DNA of 64,000 bases from Catellatospora coxensis (GTDB taxonomy: Bacteria > Actinomycetota > Actinomycetes > Mycobacteriales > Micromonosporaceae), in assembly GCF_016862635.1 (NCBI RefSeq), contig NZ_BONI01000034.1, positions 1 through 64,000 of the forward strand, given 5' to 3'. Positions within the stretch are counted from its first letter, which is position 1, and the number at the start of each line of letters is the position of its first letter. Shown in pieces: positions 24,904 through 33,245 of the stretch. Below the pieces are notes generated by a model. It saw only the letters and a program-made list of their open reading frames with translations, had not been told where the DNA came from and did no database searches. A program made the translations under genes and the position numbers.

Positions 24904-26186
24904 GCACGCAGGCCTGGCTGGCGGTGGCGGTGTTCGCGGTCGCGTACGTGTTCATCGCGACGGAGTGGGTGCACCGGGTCGCGGCGGCGCTGGGCGGTGC
25001 GGTGGTGATGCTGCTGATCGGCGCGACCGACGCCGAGCACGCGTTCTTCTCCCCGGAGTCGGGCATCGACTGGAACGTGATCATGCTGCTGATCGGCATG
25101 ATGCTGATCGTGGCGGTGCTGCGGCGCACGGGGCTGTTCGAGTTCGTCGCGATCTGGGCGGTCAAACGCGCCCGCGGTCGGCCGTACCCGGTGATGGTCC
25201 TGCTCGTGGTGCTGACCGCGGTGGCGTCGGCGGGGCTGGACAACGTGACGACGGTGCTGCTGGTCGCGCCGGTGACGCTGTTCGTCTGCGACCGGCTCGG
25301 CCTGCCCGCCGCGCCGTTCCTGATCGCGGAGGTGATGGCGTCGAACATCGGCGGCACCGCGACGCTGATCGGCGACCCGCCCAACATCATCATCGCCAGC
25401 CGGTCCGGCCTGACGTTCAACGACTTCCTGAACGTGCTGGCCCCGGTAGTGGTGATCCTGCTGGTGGTGTTCCTGGGGCTGTGCCGGTGGCTGTTCCGCG
25501 ACGCGTTCCGCTCCGACAGCGCCAAGGTCGCCGCGGTGATGGCGATGCGCGAGCGCGACGCGATCCGCAACCCGCGCCTGCTCGCGGTGAGCCTGGTCTT
25601 CCTGGCCGCGGTGCTGGCCGCGTTCATGCTGCACACGATCCTGCACCTGGAGCCGGCGGTGGTCGCGATCGTGGGCGGGCTGCTGCTGCTGGCGGCGTCG
25701 CGGCTCGACCCGGACGAGATCGCCCGCGACGTCGAGTGGCACACGCTGATCTTCTTCGCCGGGCTGTTCGTCATGGTCGGCGCGCTGGTCAACACCGGCG
25801 TCATCGACACGGTGTCGGCGGCGGCCGTCGACGCGGTCGAGGGCCGGCTGTGGGGTGCGACGATGCTGCTGCTGTGGGCGTCGGCGGCGCTGTCGGCGAT
25901 CGTGGACAACATCCCGTACGTCGCCACGATGAGCCCGATCGTCGCCGACCTGGTCGAAGCCGACGGCACGCCGCAGGGCAACGTGCTGTGGTGGGCCCTG
26001 GCGCTGGGCGCCGACCTGGGCGGCAACGCCACCGCGATCGGCGCGTCGGCAAACGTCGTGGTGCTCGGCATCGCCGAGCGCGCGGGCAAGCCGATCTCGT
26101 TCTGGCAGTTCACGAAGTACGGCCTGATCGTCACCGTGATCACCGTGGCGATCTGCGTGCCGTACCTGTATCTGCGGTTCTTCTAG
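24900..26186 (+). CDS. ArsB/NhaD-type (SLC13 superfamily) anion or cation permease
   Basis: 428 residues with 11-12 membrane segments. The IT superfamily signatures are present twice: NIGGTATLIGDPPNIIIA (about 151-168) in the first half and NATAIGASANVVVLG in the second, plus GLDNVTTVLL and DNIPYVATM. These hairpins form the substrate site in ArsB, NhaD and CitM relatives. Arsenite, sodium/proton exchange or dicarboxylate transport are all possible; no ars genes are nearby. Cotranslated with the CBS protein. It ends one base before the convergent membrane-protein gene. Confidence 0.85.
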   Translation: MSTQAWLAVAVFAVAYVFIATEWVHRVAAALGGAVVMLLIGATDAEHAFFSPESGIDWNVIMLLIGMMLIVAVLRRTGLFEFVAIWAVKRARGRPYPVMVLLVVLTAVASAGLDNVTTVLLVAPVTLFVCDRLGLPAAPFLIAEVMASNIGGTATLIGDPPNIIIASRSGLTFNDFLNVLAPVVVILLVVFLGLCRWLFRDAFRSDSAKVAAVMAMRERDAIRNPRLLAVSLVFLAAVLAAFMLHTILHLEPAVVAIVGGLLLLAASRLDPDEIARDVEWHTLIFFAGLFVMVGALVNTGVIDTVSAAAVDAVEGRLWGATMLLLWASAALSAIVDNIPYVATMSPIVADLVEADGTPQGNVLWWALALGADLGGNATAIGASANVVVLGIAERAGKPISFWQFTKYGLIVTVITVAICVPYLYLRFF

Positions 26187-26187
26187 C

Positions 26188-27666
26188 TCACCACACGGTC
26201 AACACGACGTGGTTGACGACCAGGGCGGTCGCCGCGCCCGCTGCCAGCCAGCCGCGCCTGGCAGCGGGCGGCAGCAGGGCCGCCCCGGCCGGCAGCCACA
26301 CGGCGAAGGGCAGCCAGATCCGTTCCACCTCGGCCTTGCTCAGCCCGGACAGGTCGGCGGCGGCGATCGACAGCGCCGCCGCAGCGGGTAGCAGCACGTA
26401 GGCGGCCCGGTCCCGGGGCAGGGCGACCAGGACCCGCCGCAGGATGACCGCGGCGGCGGGCCCGGCCGCCAGCAGCAGCGCGGCGAGATTGGCGAAGGCC
26501 CAGTAGCCGTAACTGCGCTCGGACGCGATGCCCTGGTAGTAGCGCTGCACCACGAGGTGGTAGCCGTCGAGCCACCAGAACCCCGCCGCCGTGAACGCCG
26601 CCACCACCAGCCCGCCGCCGAGCATCACCGCCACGAGCACGGGCCCGACGGCCCGGATGCGCGCGCCGGTGGGATCCGCACCAGCCGCCGCCGCGAGCCG
26701 CGCAGAATTCGCGGCTTGCCCGGTCGGCATGGTTCGTGGCGGCGTCGCCCGCCAGGTCGGTGTGGATTGTCTGGAGGCGGCGGCAACCACCACCGTGGCG
26801 AGCGCGATCGGGGCGAGCAGCACCAGGCCGTAGGAGAGGTGGCAGCCGAAGGCGAGCAGCCCGCCCGCGGCGAGGCCGCACAGCAGCGCCTCCGCTCGCC
26901 GCGCGGTGGTGAGCGCAAGCGCCAGCAGCGCGACGGCCGCGCTGGTCAGGCCCGCGAACAGGCCGTCGGCGGAGGCCCCGACCCAGACCGCGCCCGGCAG
27001 CAGCACCAGGAACGGCAGGGCGGTGCGGGCGGCGGCCTCCTGGCCCAGCGCGTGCAGGGTCGCCGGCACCGCCACCGCGGCCAGCGCACCGAACAGGACG
27101 CAGGTCAGCGCGGCCGCGCCGCCGCCGCCGAGCCCGATGCGGTCGAGCCAGACGAACACGAGCAGCGCCCCCGGCGGGTGGCCGGAGACATGCGTGGTCC
27201 AGGAGTCGGGCTGGTAGTCCAGGATCCGGCCGGTGAACTCGCGCAGCATGGCCGGGATGTCGGTGACGCCCCGCACCTCGGTGAGGTATTCGGCCTGTTC
27301 GGTGAGCCGCCCGGCGAGCCCGCGCCGCCAGCCGTCGATCATGGCGAGCGTGAGCGTCCAGCCCACGGCGGTGGTATAGGACGCCGCAAGCAGCCGCCGC
27401 CACGACAGCGCCATAGCCAGGCGCGGCCCGTGCAGGACGACCACGGCGGCGAGCGCGAACGCGAACGGCGTGCCGGGGCCGAGGTGCGGCTTCCAGTTCC
27501 CGTACAGCGGCGCGGTGGCGGCCTGGACCGGTGAGCCGGTCAGGTTGAGCACGAGTCCGGTGACGATCGAGCCGGCGACGAGCACGCCCGCCACCGCCGT
27601 CGTGACCTGGTCGGCGCGCGGGAACGCCGCGGTGTCCGGCCGGGTGCCGGCCTGCGTGGCGAGCAT
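26188..27666 (-). CDS. Multi-pass membrane protein, possible lipid-linked glycosyltransferase (GT-C-like)
   Basis: 492 residues with about 11 hydrophobic helices. The large loop after the second helix contains DYQPDSWTTHVSGHPPGALL; an Asp/His-rich first loop is common to GT-C enzymes that use polyprenyl-phosphate sugars, but a classic DxD or ED pair is not obvious. A Thr/Pro-rich low-complexity segment (about 325-350) interrupts the second half. Its start is 1 nt from the stop of the NAD-epimerase gene, so the two are coupled. Function is inferred only from topology and from glycosyltransferases across the divergent promoter. Confidence 0.65.
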   Translation of the reverse strand: MLATQAGTRPDTAAFPRADQVTTAVAGVLVAGSIVTGLVLNLTGSPVQAATAPLYGNWKPHLGPGTPFAFALAAVVVLHGPRLAMALSWRRLLAASYTTAVGWTLTLAMIDGWRRGLAGRLTEQAEYLTEVRGVTDIPAMLREFTGRILDYQPDSWTTHVSGHPPGALLVFVWLDRIGLGGGGAAALTCVLFGALAAVAVPATLHALGQEAAARTALPFLVLLPGAVWVGASADGLFAGLTSAAVALLALALTTARRAEALLCGLAAGGLLAFGCHLSYGLVLLAPIALATVVVAAASRQSTPTWRATPPRTMPTGQAANSARLAAAAGADPTGARIRAVGPVLVAVMLGGGLVVAAFTAAGFWWLDGYHLVVQRYYQGIASERSYGYWAFANLAALLLAAGPAAAVILRRVLVALPRDRAAYVLLPAAAALSIAAADLSGLSKAEVERIWLPFAVWLPAGAALLPPAARRGWLAAGAATALVVNHVVLTVW

Positions 27667-27667
27667 G

Positions 27668-28720
27668 TCAGGCCCGCAGCGGGGCGGTGGCGAACTCGGC
27701 CAGCCCGGCCGCGAACGGCACCTGGGCGGTGAAGCCGAGCTCGTCGCGGGCACGCCGTGGGCAGGCGACGACATGGCGTACGTCGCCGGCCCGGAACGCC
27801 CCGGTGACGACGGGCGCGAGCCCGTCCATGGCGGCGGCGAGCGTGGCGGCCATGTCGGCGACGGTGCGCGGTTCGCCGGAGGCGACGTTGTACGCGCGCA
27901 GTCCCGGCGGCCGGGCGTCGAGCGAGGCCAGCGCGGCGACGTTGGCCGCGGCGACGTCGGTGACGTGCACGAAGTCGCGGCGCTGGCGGCCGTCCTCGTA
28001 GACCTGCGGGGCCTCGCCGCGCTCCAGTGCCGACCGGAAGATCGCGGCGACGCCGGAGTACGGGGTGTCGCGAGGCATGCCTGGTCCGTACACGTTGTGG
28101 TAGCGCAGCGCGACGGCTGCGCTGCCCGACTCGCGGGCCCAGGCCGCGGTGAGGTGCTCCTGGGCCAGTTTGGTCGCCGCGTACACGCTGCGCGGGTCGA
28201 GACGGGCGTCCTCGTCGACGGTCCCGGGATCCAACAGCGACGCGCAGTGCGGGCAGCGCGGCTCGAACTGCCCGACGGCGAGGTCGGCGAGCTCGCGCGG
28301 GGCCGGGCGGACCGGGCCGTGGTCGGCGCAGGCGTAGGCGCCCTCCCCGTACACCACCATGGAGCCGGCCAGCACCAGCCGCGGCACCCGCAGGCGGGCC
28401 ATCCCCGCGAGCAGCACGGCCGTGGCCAGGTCATTGTTGCCGACGTATGCGGGCAGGTCGGCGAGGTCGACGCCCATGCCGACCATGGCGGCCTGGTGCA
28501 CGACGGCGTCCACCCCGGCGAGTGCGGACTCGACGGTGTCGCGGTCGCGCAGGTCGCCGCGGCGGACCGGGACGCCGTGGACCTCGCGGACGTCGCTTCC
28601 GGGCTGGTGCGCGGCAGGGTGCAGGCAGTCCAGCACGGACACGTCGTGCCCGGCGGCGGCGAGCGCACGGGTCACATGGGAGCCGATGAAGCCCGCGCCG
28701 CCGGTGATGAGTACACGCAT
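27668..28720 (-). CDS. NAD-dependent epimerase/dehydratase with a Cys/His insertion
   Basis: 350 residues, extended SDR fold: TGGAGFIGSH (6-15), AGSMVVYGEG, YAATK as the YxxxK pair, and RYHNVYGPGMP. A segment between the SxxxY and YxxxK parts carries CADHG and CPHCASLL, a possible zinc knuckle not found in GalE-type enzymes. It likely acts on a nucleotide-sugar or other polyol. It heads a two-gene minus-strand unit with the membrane protein and diverges from the glycosyltransferase operon, so both probably serve one pathway. CTAGGTT upstream suggests a -10 near the start. Confidence 0.85.
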   Translation of the reverse strand: MRVLITGGAGFIGSHVTRALAAAGHDVSVLDCLHPAAHQPGSDVREVHGVPVRRGDLRDRDTVESALAGVDAVVHQAAMVGMGVDLADLPAYVGNNDLATAVLLAGMARLRVPRLVLAGSMVVYGEGAYACADHGPVRPAPRELADLAVGQFEPRCPHCASLLDPGTVDEDARLDPRSVYAATKLAQEHLTAAWARESGSAAVALRYHNVYGPGMPRDTPYSGVAAIFRSALERGEAPQVYEDGRQRRDFVHVTDVAAANVAALASLDARPPGLRAYNVASGEPRTVADMAATLAAAMDGLAPVVTGAFRAGDVRHVVACPRRARDELGFTAQVPFAAGLAEFATAPLRA

Positions 28721-28728
28721 GCCTTCAC

Positions 28729-28734
28729 AACCTA
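28729..28734 (-). promoter_or_regulatory. -10 hexamer TAGGTT upstream of the epimerase gene
   Basis: Minus-strand TAGGTT ends 8 nt before the ATG at 28720; a GAAGG purine run lies between, so the message may be leaderless or carry a very short leader. Confidence 0.35.
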
Positions 28735-28773
28735 GGCGGGCGGCAGGCCGTCACGGTGCGACGTTTCCACTTC

Positions 28774-28800
28774 GTAAGGTCTTATCTGCGTTTGGTAAGA
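28774..28800. promoter_or_regulatory. AT-rich divergent promoter region with GTAAG repeats
   Basis: GTAAG occurs at 28774 and again at 28795, and TCTTA (28780-28784) pairs with TAAGA (28796-28800) over an 11-nt spacer. It is the only AT-rich stretch between the epimerase and glycosyltransferase starts and may bind a regulator of both units. Confidence 0.3.
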
Positions 28801-28822
28801 ATTAGGACCGGGTGTCACCACT

Positions 28823-29488
28823 ATGGTCGAGATCATGATTGATGTGGTGTTGCCGTGCCTGAACGAGGCGGCCGCCCTGCCCGGTGTGCTGTCCGGCCTA
28901 CCCGGAGGGTATCGCGCGATCGTCGCCGACAACGGGTCCACCGACGACTCGGCCCGCATCGCCCGGGAGCACGGCGCGATCGTCGTGAGCGTGCCGCAGC
29001 GGGGCTTCGGCGCAGCCGCCCATGCCGGCCTGCTGGCCGCCACCTCCGAGCTGGTGTGTTTCGCCGACGCCGACGGCTCGTTCGACCTCGGGCAGCTGCC
29101 GCGCGTCACCGGGCCCGTGCTGGCGGGTGACGCCGACCTGATCCTGGGCCGGCGCCGCCCGGCCACCCGCGACGCCTGGCCGGCACACGCCCGGCTGGCC
29201 AATGCCGTGCTGGCCTGGCGGATGCGCAGCAGCCTGCGGGTGCCCATCCACGACCTGGGCCCGATGCGGGCCGCGCGGCGGGAACGGCTGCTCGCGCTCG
29301 GGCTGCGCGACCGGCGCTTCGGCTACCCCCTGGAGATGATCGTCGCGGCGGCCCGGACCGGCTGGCGGGTCGCCGAGGTCGACGTCGACTACGCGCCCCG
29401 GGCCGAGGGCACGCGCTCGAAGGTCACCGGCACGGTGCTCGGCACCGCCCGCGCGGTGCGCGACATGTCGAAGGTGCTGGCCCGGTGA
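28823..29488 (+). CDS. Family 2 glycosyltransferase
   Basis: 221 residues. VVLPCLNEAAALPGVL, IVADNGSTDDSARIA and VCFADADGSFDL (metal site) define a GT2 of the DPM/WcaA type; QRGFGAAAHAGLLAA matches polyprenyl-phosphate sugar transferases. A second ATG at 28835 (MIDVVLPCLNE) is equally plausible as the start. It is first gene of a six-gene operon in which every junction overlaps. The sugar donor and acceptor are unknown. Confidence 0.85.
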   Translation: MVEIMIDVVLPCLNEAAALPGVLSGLPGGYRAIVADNGSTDDSARIAREHGAIVVSVPQRGFGAAAHAGLLAATSELVCFADADGSFDLGQLPRVTGPVLAGDADLILGRRRPATRDAWPAHARLANAVLAWRMRSSLRVPIHDLGPMRAARRERLLALGLRDRRFGYPLEMIVAAARTGWRVAEVDVDYAPRAEGTRSKVTGTVLGTARAVRDMSKVLAR

Positions 29489-30129
29489 ACGCGCAGCTCG
29501 TGGTCATCGCGAAGGCCCCGGTGCCGGGCCGGGTCAAGACCCGGCTGTGCCCGCCGTGCACCCCGCGGCAGGCCGCCGCCATCGCCGCCGCCGCGCTGGC
29601 CGACACCCTCGCCACCGTCAGCGCGGCGCCGGCCCGGCGGCGGACCCTCGTCGTCGACGGCGACCACCCCGCCCCGCCCGGCTGGACCTCGGTCGGCCAG
29701 CGCGGCGACGGCCTCGGCGAGCGCCTGGCTCACGCGTTCGCCGACACCGCGCTGCCCGGCGTGCCGACGGTGCTCGTCGGCATGGACACTCCGCAGCTGA
29801 CCGCGTCGCTGCTGGCGTCGGCCGTGGACGCCCTGGACGCCGCCGACGCGGCGCTCGGCCCGGCCGAGGACGGCGGCTGGTGGATCCTCGCGCTGCGCGA
29901 CCCGGCGCACGCCGCCGCATTGACCGCGGTGCCGATGTCCACGGCCGACACCGGCGCGCTGACCCTGGCCGCGCTGCACGGACTCGGCCTGCGCACCGCC
30001 CGGCTGGCGGCGCTGCGCGACGTCGACACCGCCGCCGACGCGCGGACCGTCGCCGCCGAGCACCCGCACGGCCGCTTCGCCGCAGCCGTACGCGAGCACT
30101 TGACCGCACCGCACGGAGCACTGCGATGA
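29485..30129 (+). CDS. DUF2064/TIGR04282-family nucleotidyl- or glycosyltransferase-like protein
   Basis: 214 residues with a GT-A-like fold: VIAKAPVPGRVKTRLCPPCTP is the family's N-terminal phosphate loop, QRGDGLGERLAHAF and VLVGMDTPQLTASLL follow, and GPAEDGGWWILALR supplies an acidic metal-site motif. Database labels call this family arsenosugar biosynthesis glycosyltransferase, but no ArsM or radical-SAM ArsS is present here, so that name should not be taken literally. GTG 29485 overlaps the GT2 stop by 4 nt. Confidence 0.8.
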   Translation: MNAQLVVIAKAPVPGRVKTRLCPPCTPRQAAAIAAAALADTLATVSAAPARRRTLVVDGDHPAPPGWTSVGQRGDGLGERLAHAFADTALPGVPTVLVGMDTPQLTASLLASAVDALDAADAALGPAEDGGWWILALRDPAHAAALTAVPMSTADTGALTLAALHGLGLRTARLAALRDVDTAADARTVAAEHPHGRFAAAVREHLTAPHGALR

Positions 30130-30770
30130 CCAGCGCGCTGACCGTGTACGCGGGTGCGCTGCACCGGGCCGCACGCGGCGGCGACGGCGCGCTGCGGCTG
30201 GTCGACCCGGCCGGAACGCTGCTGCGCCACGTCGACACCGGCGCCTGGCACGGCGATCCCACGTCCGGCGACAGCGGGATGCTGGCCCGCTGCACCGGGC
30301 CGACCCTCGACGTCGGCTGCGGCCCCGGGCGGCTCGCCGCGGCCCTGGCCCGCAGCGGCGTGCCCGCGCTGGGCATCGACGTCAGCCCTGCCGCCGTGCG
30401 CCTGGCCCGCGCCCGCGGCGCGCATGCGATGGTCCAGGACGTGTTCGCGCCGCTGCCCGACGACCGCCGCTGGCAGCACGCCCTGCTGGCCGACGGCAAC
30501 ATCGGCATCGGCGGCGACCCGGCCCGGCTGCTGGCCCGCTGCCGGGAACTGCTGGGCCCGGGCGGCACCGTGCTCGCCGAGGTCGAACCGCCCGGCCGGC
30601 CCGGCTGGCGCGGCCGGGTCGCGCTGACCGACACCCGCCGCACCAGCGACCCGTTCCCATGGGCCGTGGTCGGCCTCGACGACCTCGGGCAGCTGGCCGA
30701 GCAGGCCGGACTGTGCCCGGCCGAGCACTGGACGGAGGAGGACCGGTGGTTCGTGTCCCTGAGCCGCTGA
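30126..30770 (+). CDS. Class I SAM-dependent methyltransferase
   Basis: 214 residues. Motif I LDVGCGPGRLAAAL and motif II LGIDVSPAAVRLA are clear; LLADGNIGIGGDP replaces the usual motif IV and LLGPGGTVLAEVEPPG is motif V/VI. The ATG overlaps the DUF2064 stop by 4 nt and the 3' end overlaps the next gene by 25 nt. Substrate unknown; probably a small metabolite in the same pathway. Confidence 0.85.
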   Translation: MTSALTVYAGALHRAARGGDGALRLVDPAGTLLRHVDTGAWHGDPTSGDSGMLARCTGPTLDVGCGPGRLAAALARSGVPALGIDVSPAAVRLARARGAHAMVQDVFAPLPDDRRWQHALLADGNIGIGGDPARLLARCRELLGPGGTVLAEVEPPGRPGWRGRVALTDTRRTSDPFPWAVVGLDDLGQLAEQAGLCPAEHWTEEDRWFVSLSR

Positions 30771-31906
30771 CGCGGCTCCACCCGTCGCGGCTGTCCCGCC
30801 TGTTCACGTCCCGGCTGCGGTCACCGCAGCTGACCAGCCGGATCGGCCGGCTGCTCGGCATCGCCGTCGCGGTCTGCTTCGTGACCGGCTACCTCAGCCA
30901 CGCGATCCAGCACCCGCCGGGATGGTTCTACTGGCCGTCGCGGCCGGTCTACCTGTACCGGGTCACGCAGGGCCTGCACGTCGCGACCGGCCTGGCGATC
31001 GTGCCGCTGCTGGCGGCGAAGCTGTGGTCGGTGTACCCGAAGCTGTTCCGCTGGCCGCCGTTTCGCGACCCCGTACACGCGATCGAGCGGCTCAGCGTGT
31101 TCGTGCTGGTCGCCGCGGCGCTGTTCCAGGTGTCCACCGGCATCCTCAACATCGCGCTGTGGTACTCGCCGATGAGTTTCTTCTTCACCACCGCCCACTA
31201 CTGGACGGCATGGATCTTCATCGGTGCGCTGCTGGTCCACATCGGGGTCAAGCTCCCGATCATCCGCCGCGCACTGGGCGCACCCGGACATCCCGTGCCG
31301 ACCGGCGGGCTGAGCAGGCGTGGGCTGCTCACCGCCGTGGGCGCGGCGATCGGGGTGATCACCGTCGCCACGATCGGGCAGACGCTGCGGCCGCTGGCCG
31401 GACTGTCGGTGCTGGGGCCCCGCGATCCACGGGTCGGGCCGCAGGGGCTGCCGGTCAACCGGTCCGCAGACGCCGCCGGGGTGACCGCGGCCGCCACCGA
31501 CCCGGCGTACCGGCTGGAGGTCGTCGGGCCCGGCGGCACCCTGCGACTGAGCCTGGCCGAGCTGGGCGCGCTCGCGCAGCACACCGCGCAACTGCCGATC
31601 ACCTGCGTGGAGGGCTGGAGCGCCACCGCGACCTGGGGCGGCGTACGCGTCAGCGACCTGGTCGCGGCTGTCGGCGGCGCACCGGGCGCGAGCGTGCGCG
31701 TCGAGTCCCTCGAACAGAACAGCCTGTACCGGATCTCCACGCTCGCCCCGCCGCACGCCGCCGACCCGCTCACCCTGCTCGCACTGCGTGTCGGCGGGCA
31801 GACCCTCGACCTCGACCACGGCTACCCGGTCCGGCTCATCGCACCCAACCGCCCCGGCGTCCTGCAGACCAAATGGGTCACCCGGATCGAGGTGCTCCAG
31901 CCGTGA
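30746..31906 (+). CDS. Fused cytochrome b-type membrane domain and molybdopterin oxidoreductase (SUOX fold)
   Basis: 386 residues. The first 200 form four or five helices with His in several of them (YLSHAIQH, GLHVATGLAI, TAHYWTAW, LVHIGVKL), a cytochrome b561-like heme module. Then SRRGLLTAVGAAIGVIT, a twin-arginine-like stretch within the chain, leads to a sulfite-oxidase-type domain with ITCVEGW, whose Cys is the expected molybdenum ligand. It probably passes electrons between a periplasmic Mo enzyme and the quinone pool. GTG 30746 is preceded by GGAGGAGG. The C-terminal dimer domain of sulfite oxidase is absent, as in YedY/MsrP-like enzymes. Confidence 0.85.
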   Translation: MVRVPEPLTRLHPSRLSRLFTSRLRSPQLTSRIGRLLGIAVAVCFVTGYLSHAIQHPPGWFYWPSRPVYLYRVTQGLHVATGLAIVPLLAAKLWSVYPKLFRWPPFRDPVHAIERLSVFVLVAAALFQVSTGILNIALWYSPMSFFFTTAHYWTAWIFIGALLVHIGVKLPIIRRALGAPGHPVPTGGLSRRGLLTAVGAAIGVITVATIGQTLRPLAGLSVLGPRDPRVGPQGLPVNRSADAAGVTAAATDPAYRLEVVGPGGTLRLSLAELGALAQHTAQLPITCVEGWSATATWGGVRVSDLVAAVGGAPGASVRVESLEQNSLYRISTLAPPHAADPLTLLALRVGGQTLDLDHGYPVRLIAPNRPGVLQTKWVTRIEVLQP

Positions 31907-32376
31907 CCGCGACCCGCCGCCCGGCCGACCGGGCCACACCGTGGATCAGGCGGCTGCTCGTCGCCGCCGGGACGCTGGCCGCCGCGTACGGGATCGTCGG
32001 CGTGCTCACCGACCCGAGCGTGTCGCTGCCGAACTACGCCCGGTACGCGGTCACCGTGCTGTTCGGGCACGACCTGCTGGTGCTGCCGCTGGCCATCATC
32101 GTCGGCGCGGTGCTGACCCGGTGGCTGCCCGGCTGGGCGCGTCCGGTCGTGCAGGGCGCCCTGTTCGTCACCGTCGTGCTGACCGTCGTCGCGCTCCCGC
32201 TGGTGCTCGGCTACGGTCGCCGCCCCGACGACCCGTCGGCACTGCCCCGCGACTACACCCGCGGGTTCCTGCTCTGCCTGGCCGCGATCTGGCTGGTCAC
32301 CGCCGGTCTGCTCGCCGCCCGCGCGCTGCGCCGCGCACCGTCCACACCCGGACCCGACACCCAGGAGCGATCATGA
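31903..32376 (+). CDS. Four-helix membrane protein of the molybdopterin operon
   Basis: 157 residues. Hydrophobic segments at about 18-36, 48-72, 82-104 and 123-143; LFGHDLLVLP and an extracytoplasmic YARYAV stretch are the only distinctive parts. The GTG start overlaps the Mo-enzyme stop (GTGA), so it may be a subunit or assembly partner of that enzyme. No family recognised. Confidence 0.7.
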   Translation: MTATRRPADRATPWIRRLLVAAGTLAAAYGIVGVLTDPSVSLPNYARYAVTVLFGHDLLVLPLAIIVGAVLTRWLPGWARPVVQGALFVTVVLTVVALPLVLGYGRRPDDPSALPRDYTRGFLLCLAAIWLVTAGLLAARALRRAPSTPGPDTQERS

Positions 32377-33176
32377 CCAGCACAGCCGACGTCGCCGTCA
32401 TCGGCGGCTCGGGCCTCTACAGCCTGCTCGACGGGGCACGCGAGGTGCGCGTCGAAACCCCGTACGGGCCGCCGTCGGACGCGGTCACCGTCGGGCAGGT
32501 CGCCGGGCGGCGGGTCGCGTTCCTGCCCCGGCACGGCCGCGACCACCGCCACCCGCCGCACCTGATCCCCTACCGGGCCAACCTGTGGGCGCTGCGCTCG
32601 CTGGGCGTACGCCGGATCCTCGCCCCGTGCGCCGTCGGCGGCCTGCGCGCCGACCTCGGGCCGGGCACCTTCGTGCTGCCCGACCAGCTCGTCGACCGCA
32701 CCAGCGGGCGCGAGCGCTCCTTCGTCGAGTCGGGCGCGGTGCACGTCAACTTCGCCGACCCGTACTGCCCCGCCGTGCGCCGGGCCGTGCACGAGACAGC
32801 CGACACCATCGGCATACCGCTCACCGGCACCGGAACCGTCGTCGTCATCGACGGCCCGCGCTTCTCCACCCGCGCCGAGTCACGCTGGTACGCCGCCGCG
32901 GGCGGCACCGTGATCAACATGACGGGGGCCCCGGAGGCCGCGCTCGCCCGCGAGCTCGCCCTCTGCTACGCCGCCATCGCCCTGGTCACCGACCTGGACG
33001 CGGGCGTCGACGGCGAGCACGGCGTGACCCAGGAGGAGGTGTTCCGGGTGTTCAAGGACAACACCGAGCGTATGCGTGGCCTGCTGCTGGCCACGATCGC
33101 CAACCTGCCCGCCGAGCGCACCTGCCCCTGCCCCGACACCCTCGACGGCATGCAGCCCGCATACCTGATTCCGTGA
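32373..33176 (+). CDS. S-methyl-5'-thioadenosine phosphorylase-like protein
   Basis: 267 residues, nucleoside phosphorylase fold of the PNP/MTAP type. VIGGSGLYSLL opens the phosphate site, PRHGRDHRHPPHLIPYRAN is the phosphate/ribose loop, CAVGGLRADLGPG follows, and INMTGAPEAALARE with VTDLDAG make the base site; Thr in NMTG favours methylthioadenosine over guanosine/inosine. It cleaves MTA to adenine and methylthioribose-1-phosphate. Being last in an operon of a SAM methyltransferase and glycosyltransferases, it may supply a (methylthio)ribose phosphate or act in salvage. The ATG overlaps the upstream stop by 4 nt. Confidence 0.88.
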   Translation: MTSTADVAVIGGSGLYSLLDGAREVRVETPYGPPSDAVTVGQVAGRRVAFLPRHGRDHRHPPHLIPYRANLWALRSLGVRRILAPCAVGGLRADLGPGTFVLPDQLVDRTSGRERSFVESGAVHVNFADPYCPAVRRAVHETADTIGIPLTGTGTVVVIDGPRFSTRAESRWYAAAGGTVINMTGAPEAALARELALCYAAIALVTDLDAGVDGEHGVTQEEVFRVFKDNTERMRGLLLATIANLPAERTCPCPDTLDGMQPAYLIP

Positions 33177-33201
33177 GCGCCGGCTTCGACAGCGGTCGAC
33201 C

Positions 33202-33239
33202 GGCCGGCGGAGCGCCCTCGCACGAGCGCTCCGCCGGCC
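33202..33239. terminator. Bidirectional hairpin terminator
   Basis: A perfect 14-bp stem (GGCCGGCGGAGCGC and complement) with a 10-nt loop between convergent genes ending at 33176 and 33246. Confidence 0.85.
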
Positions 33240-33245
33240 CGATGT

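Noticed and set aside
29485-33176. Arsenosugar biosynthesis
   Set aside because: The DUF2064 label suggests it, but no ArsM, ArsS radical-SAM or other arsenic gene is present.
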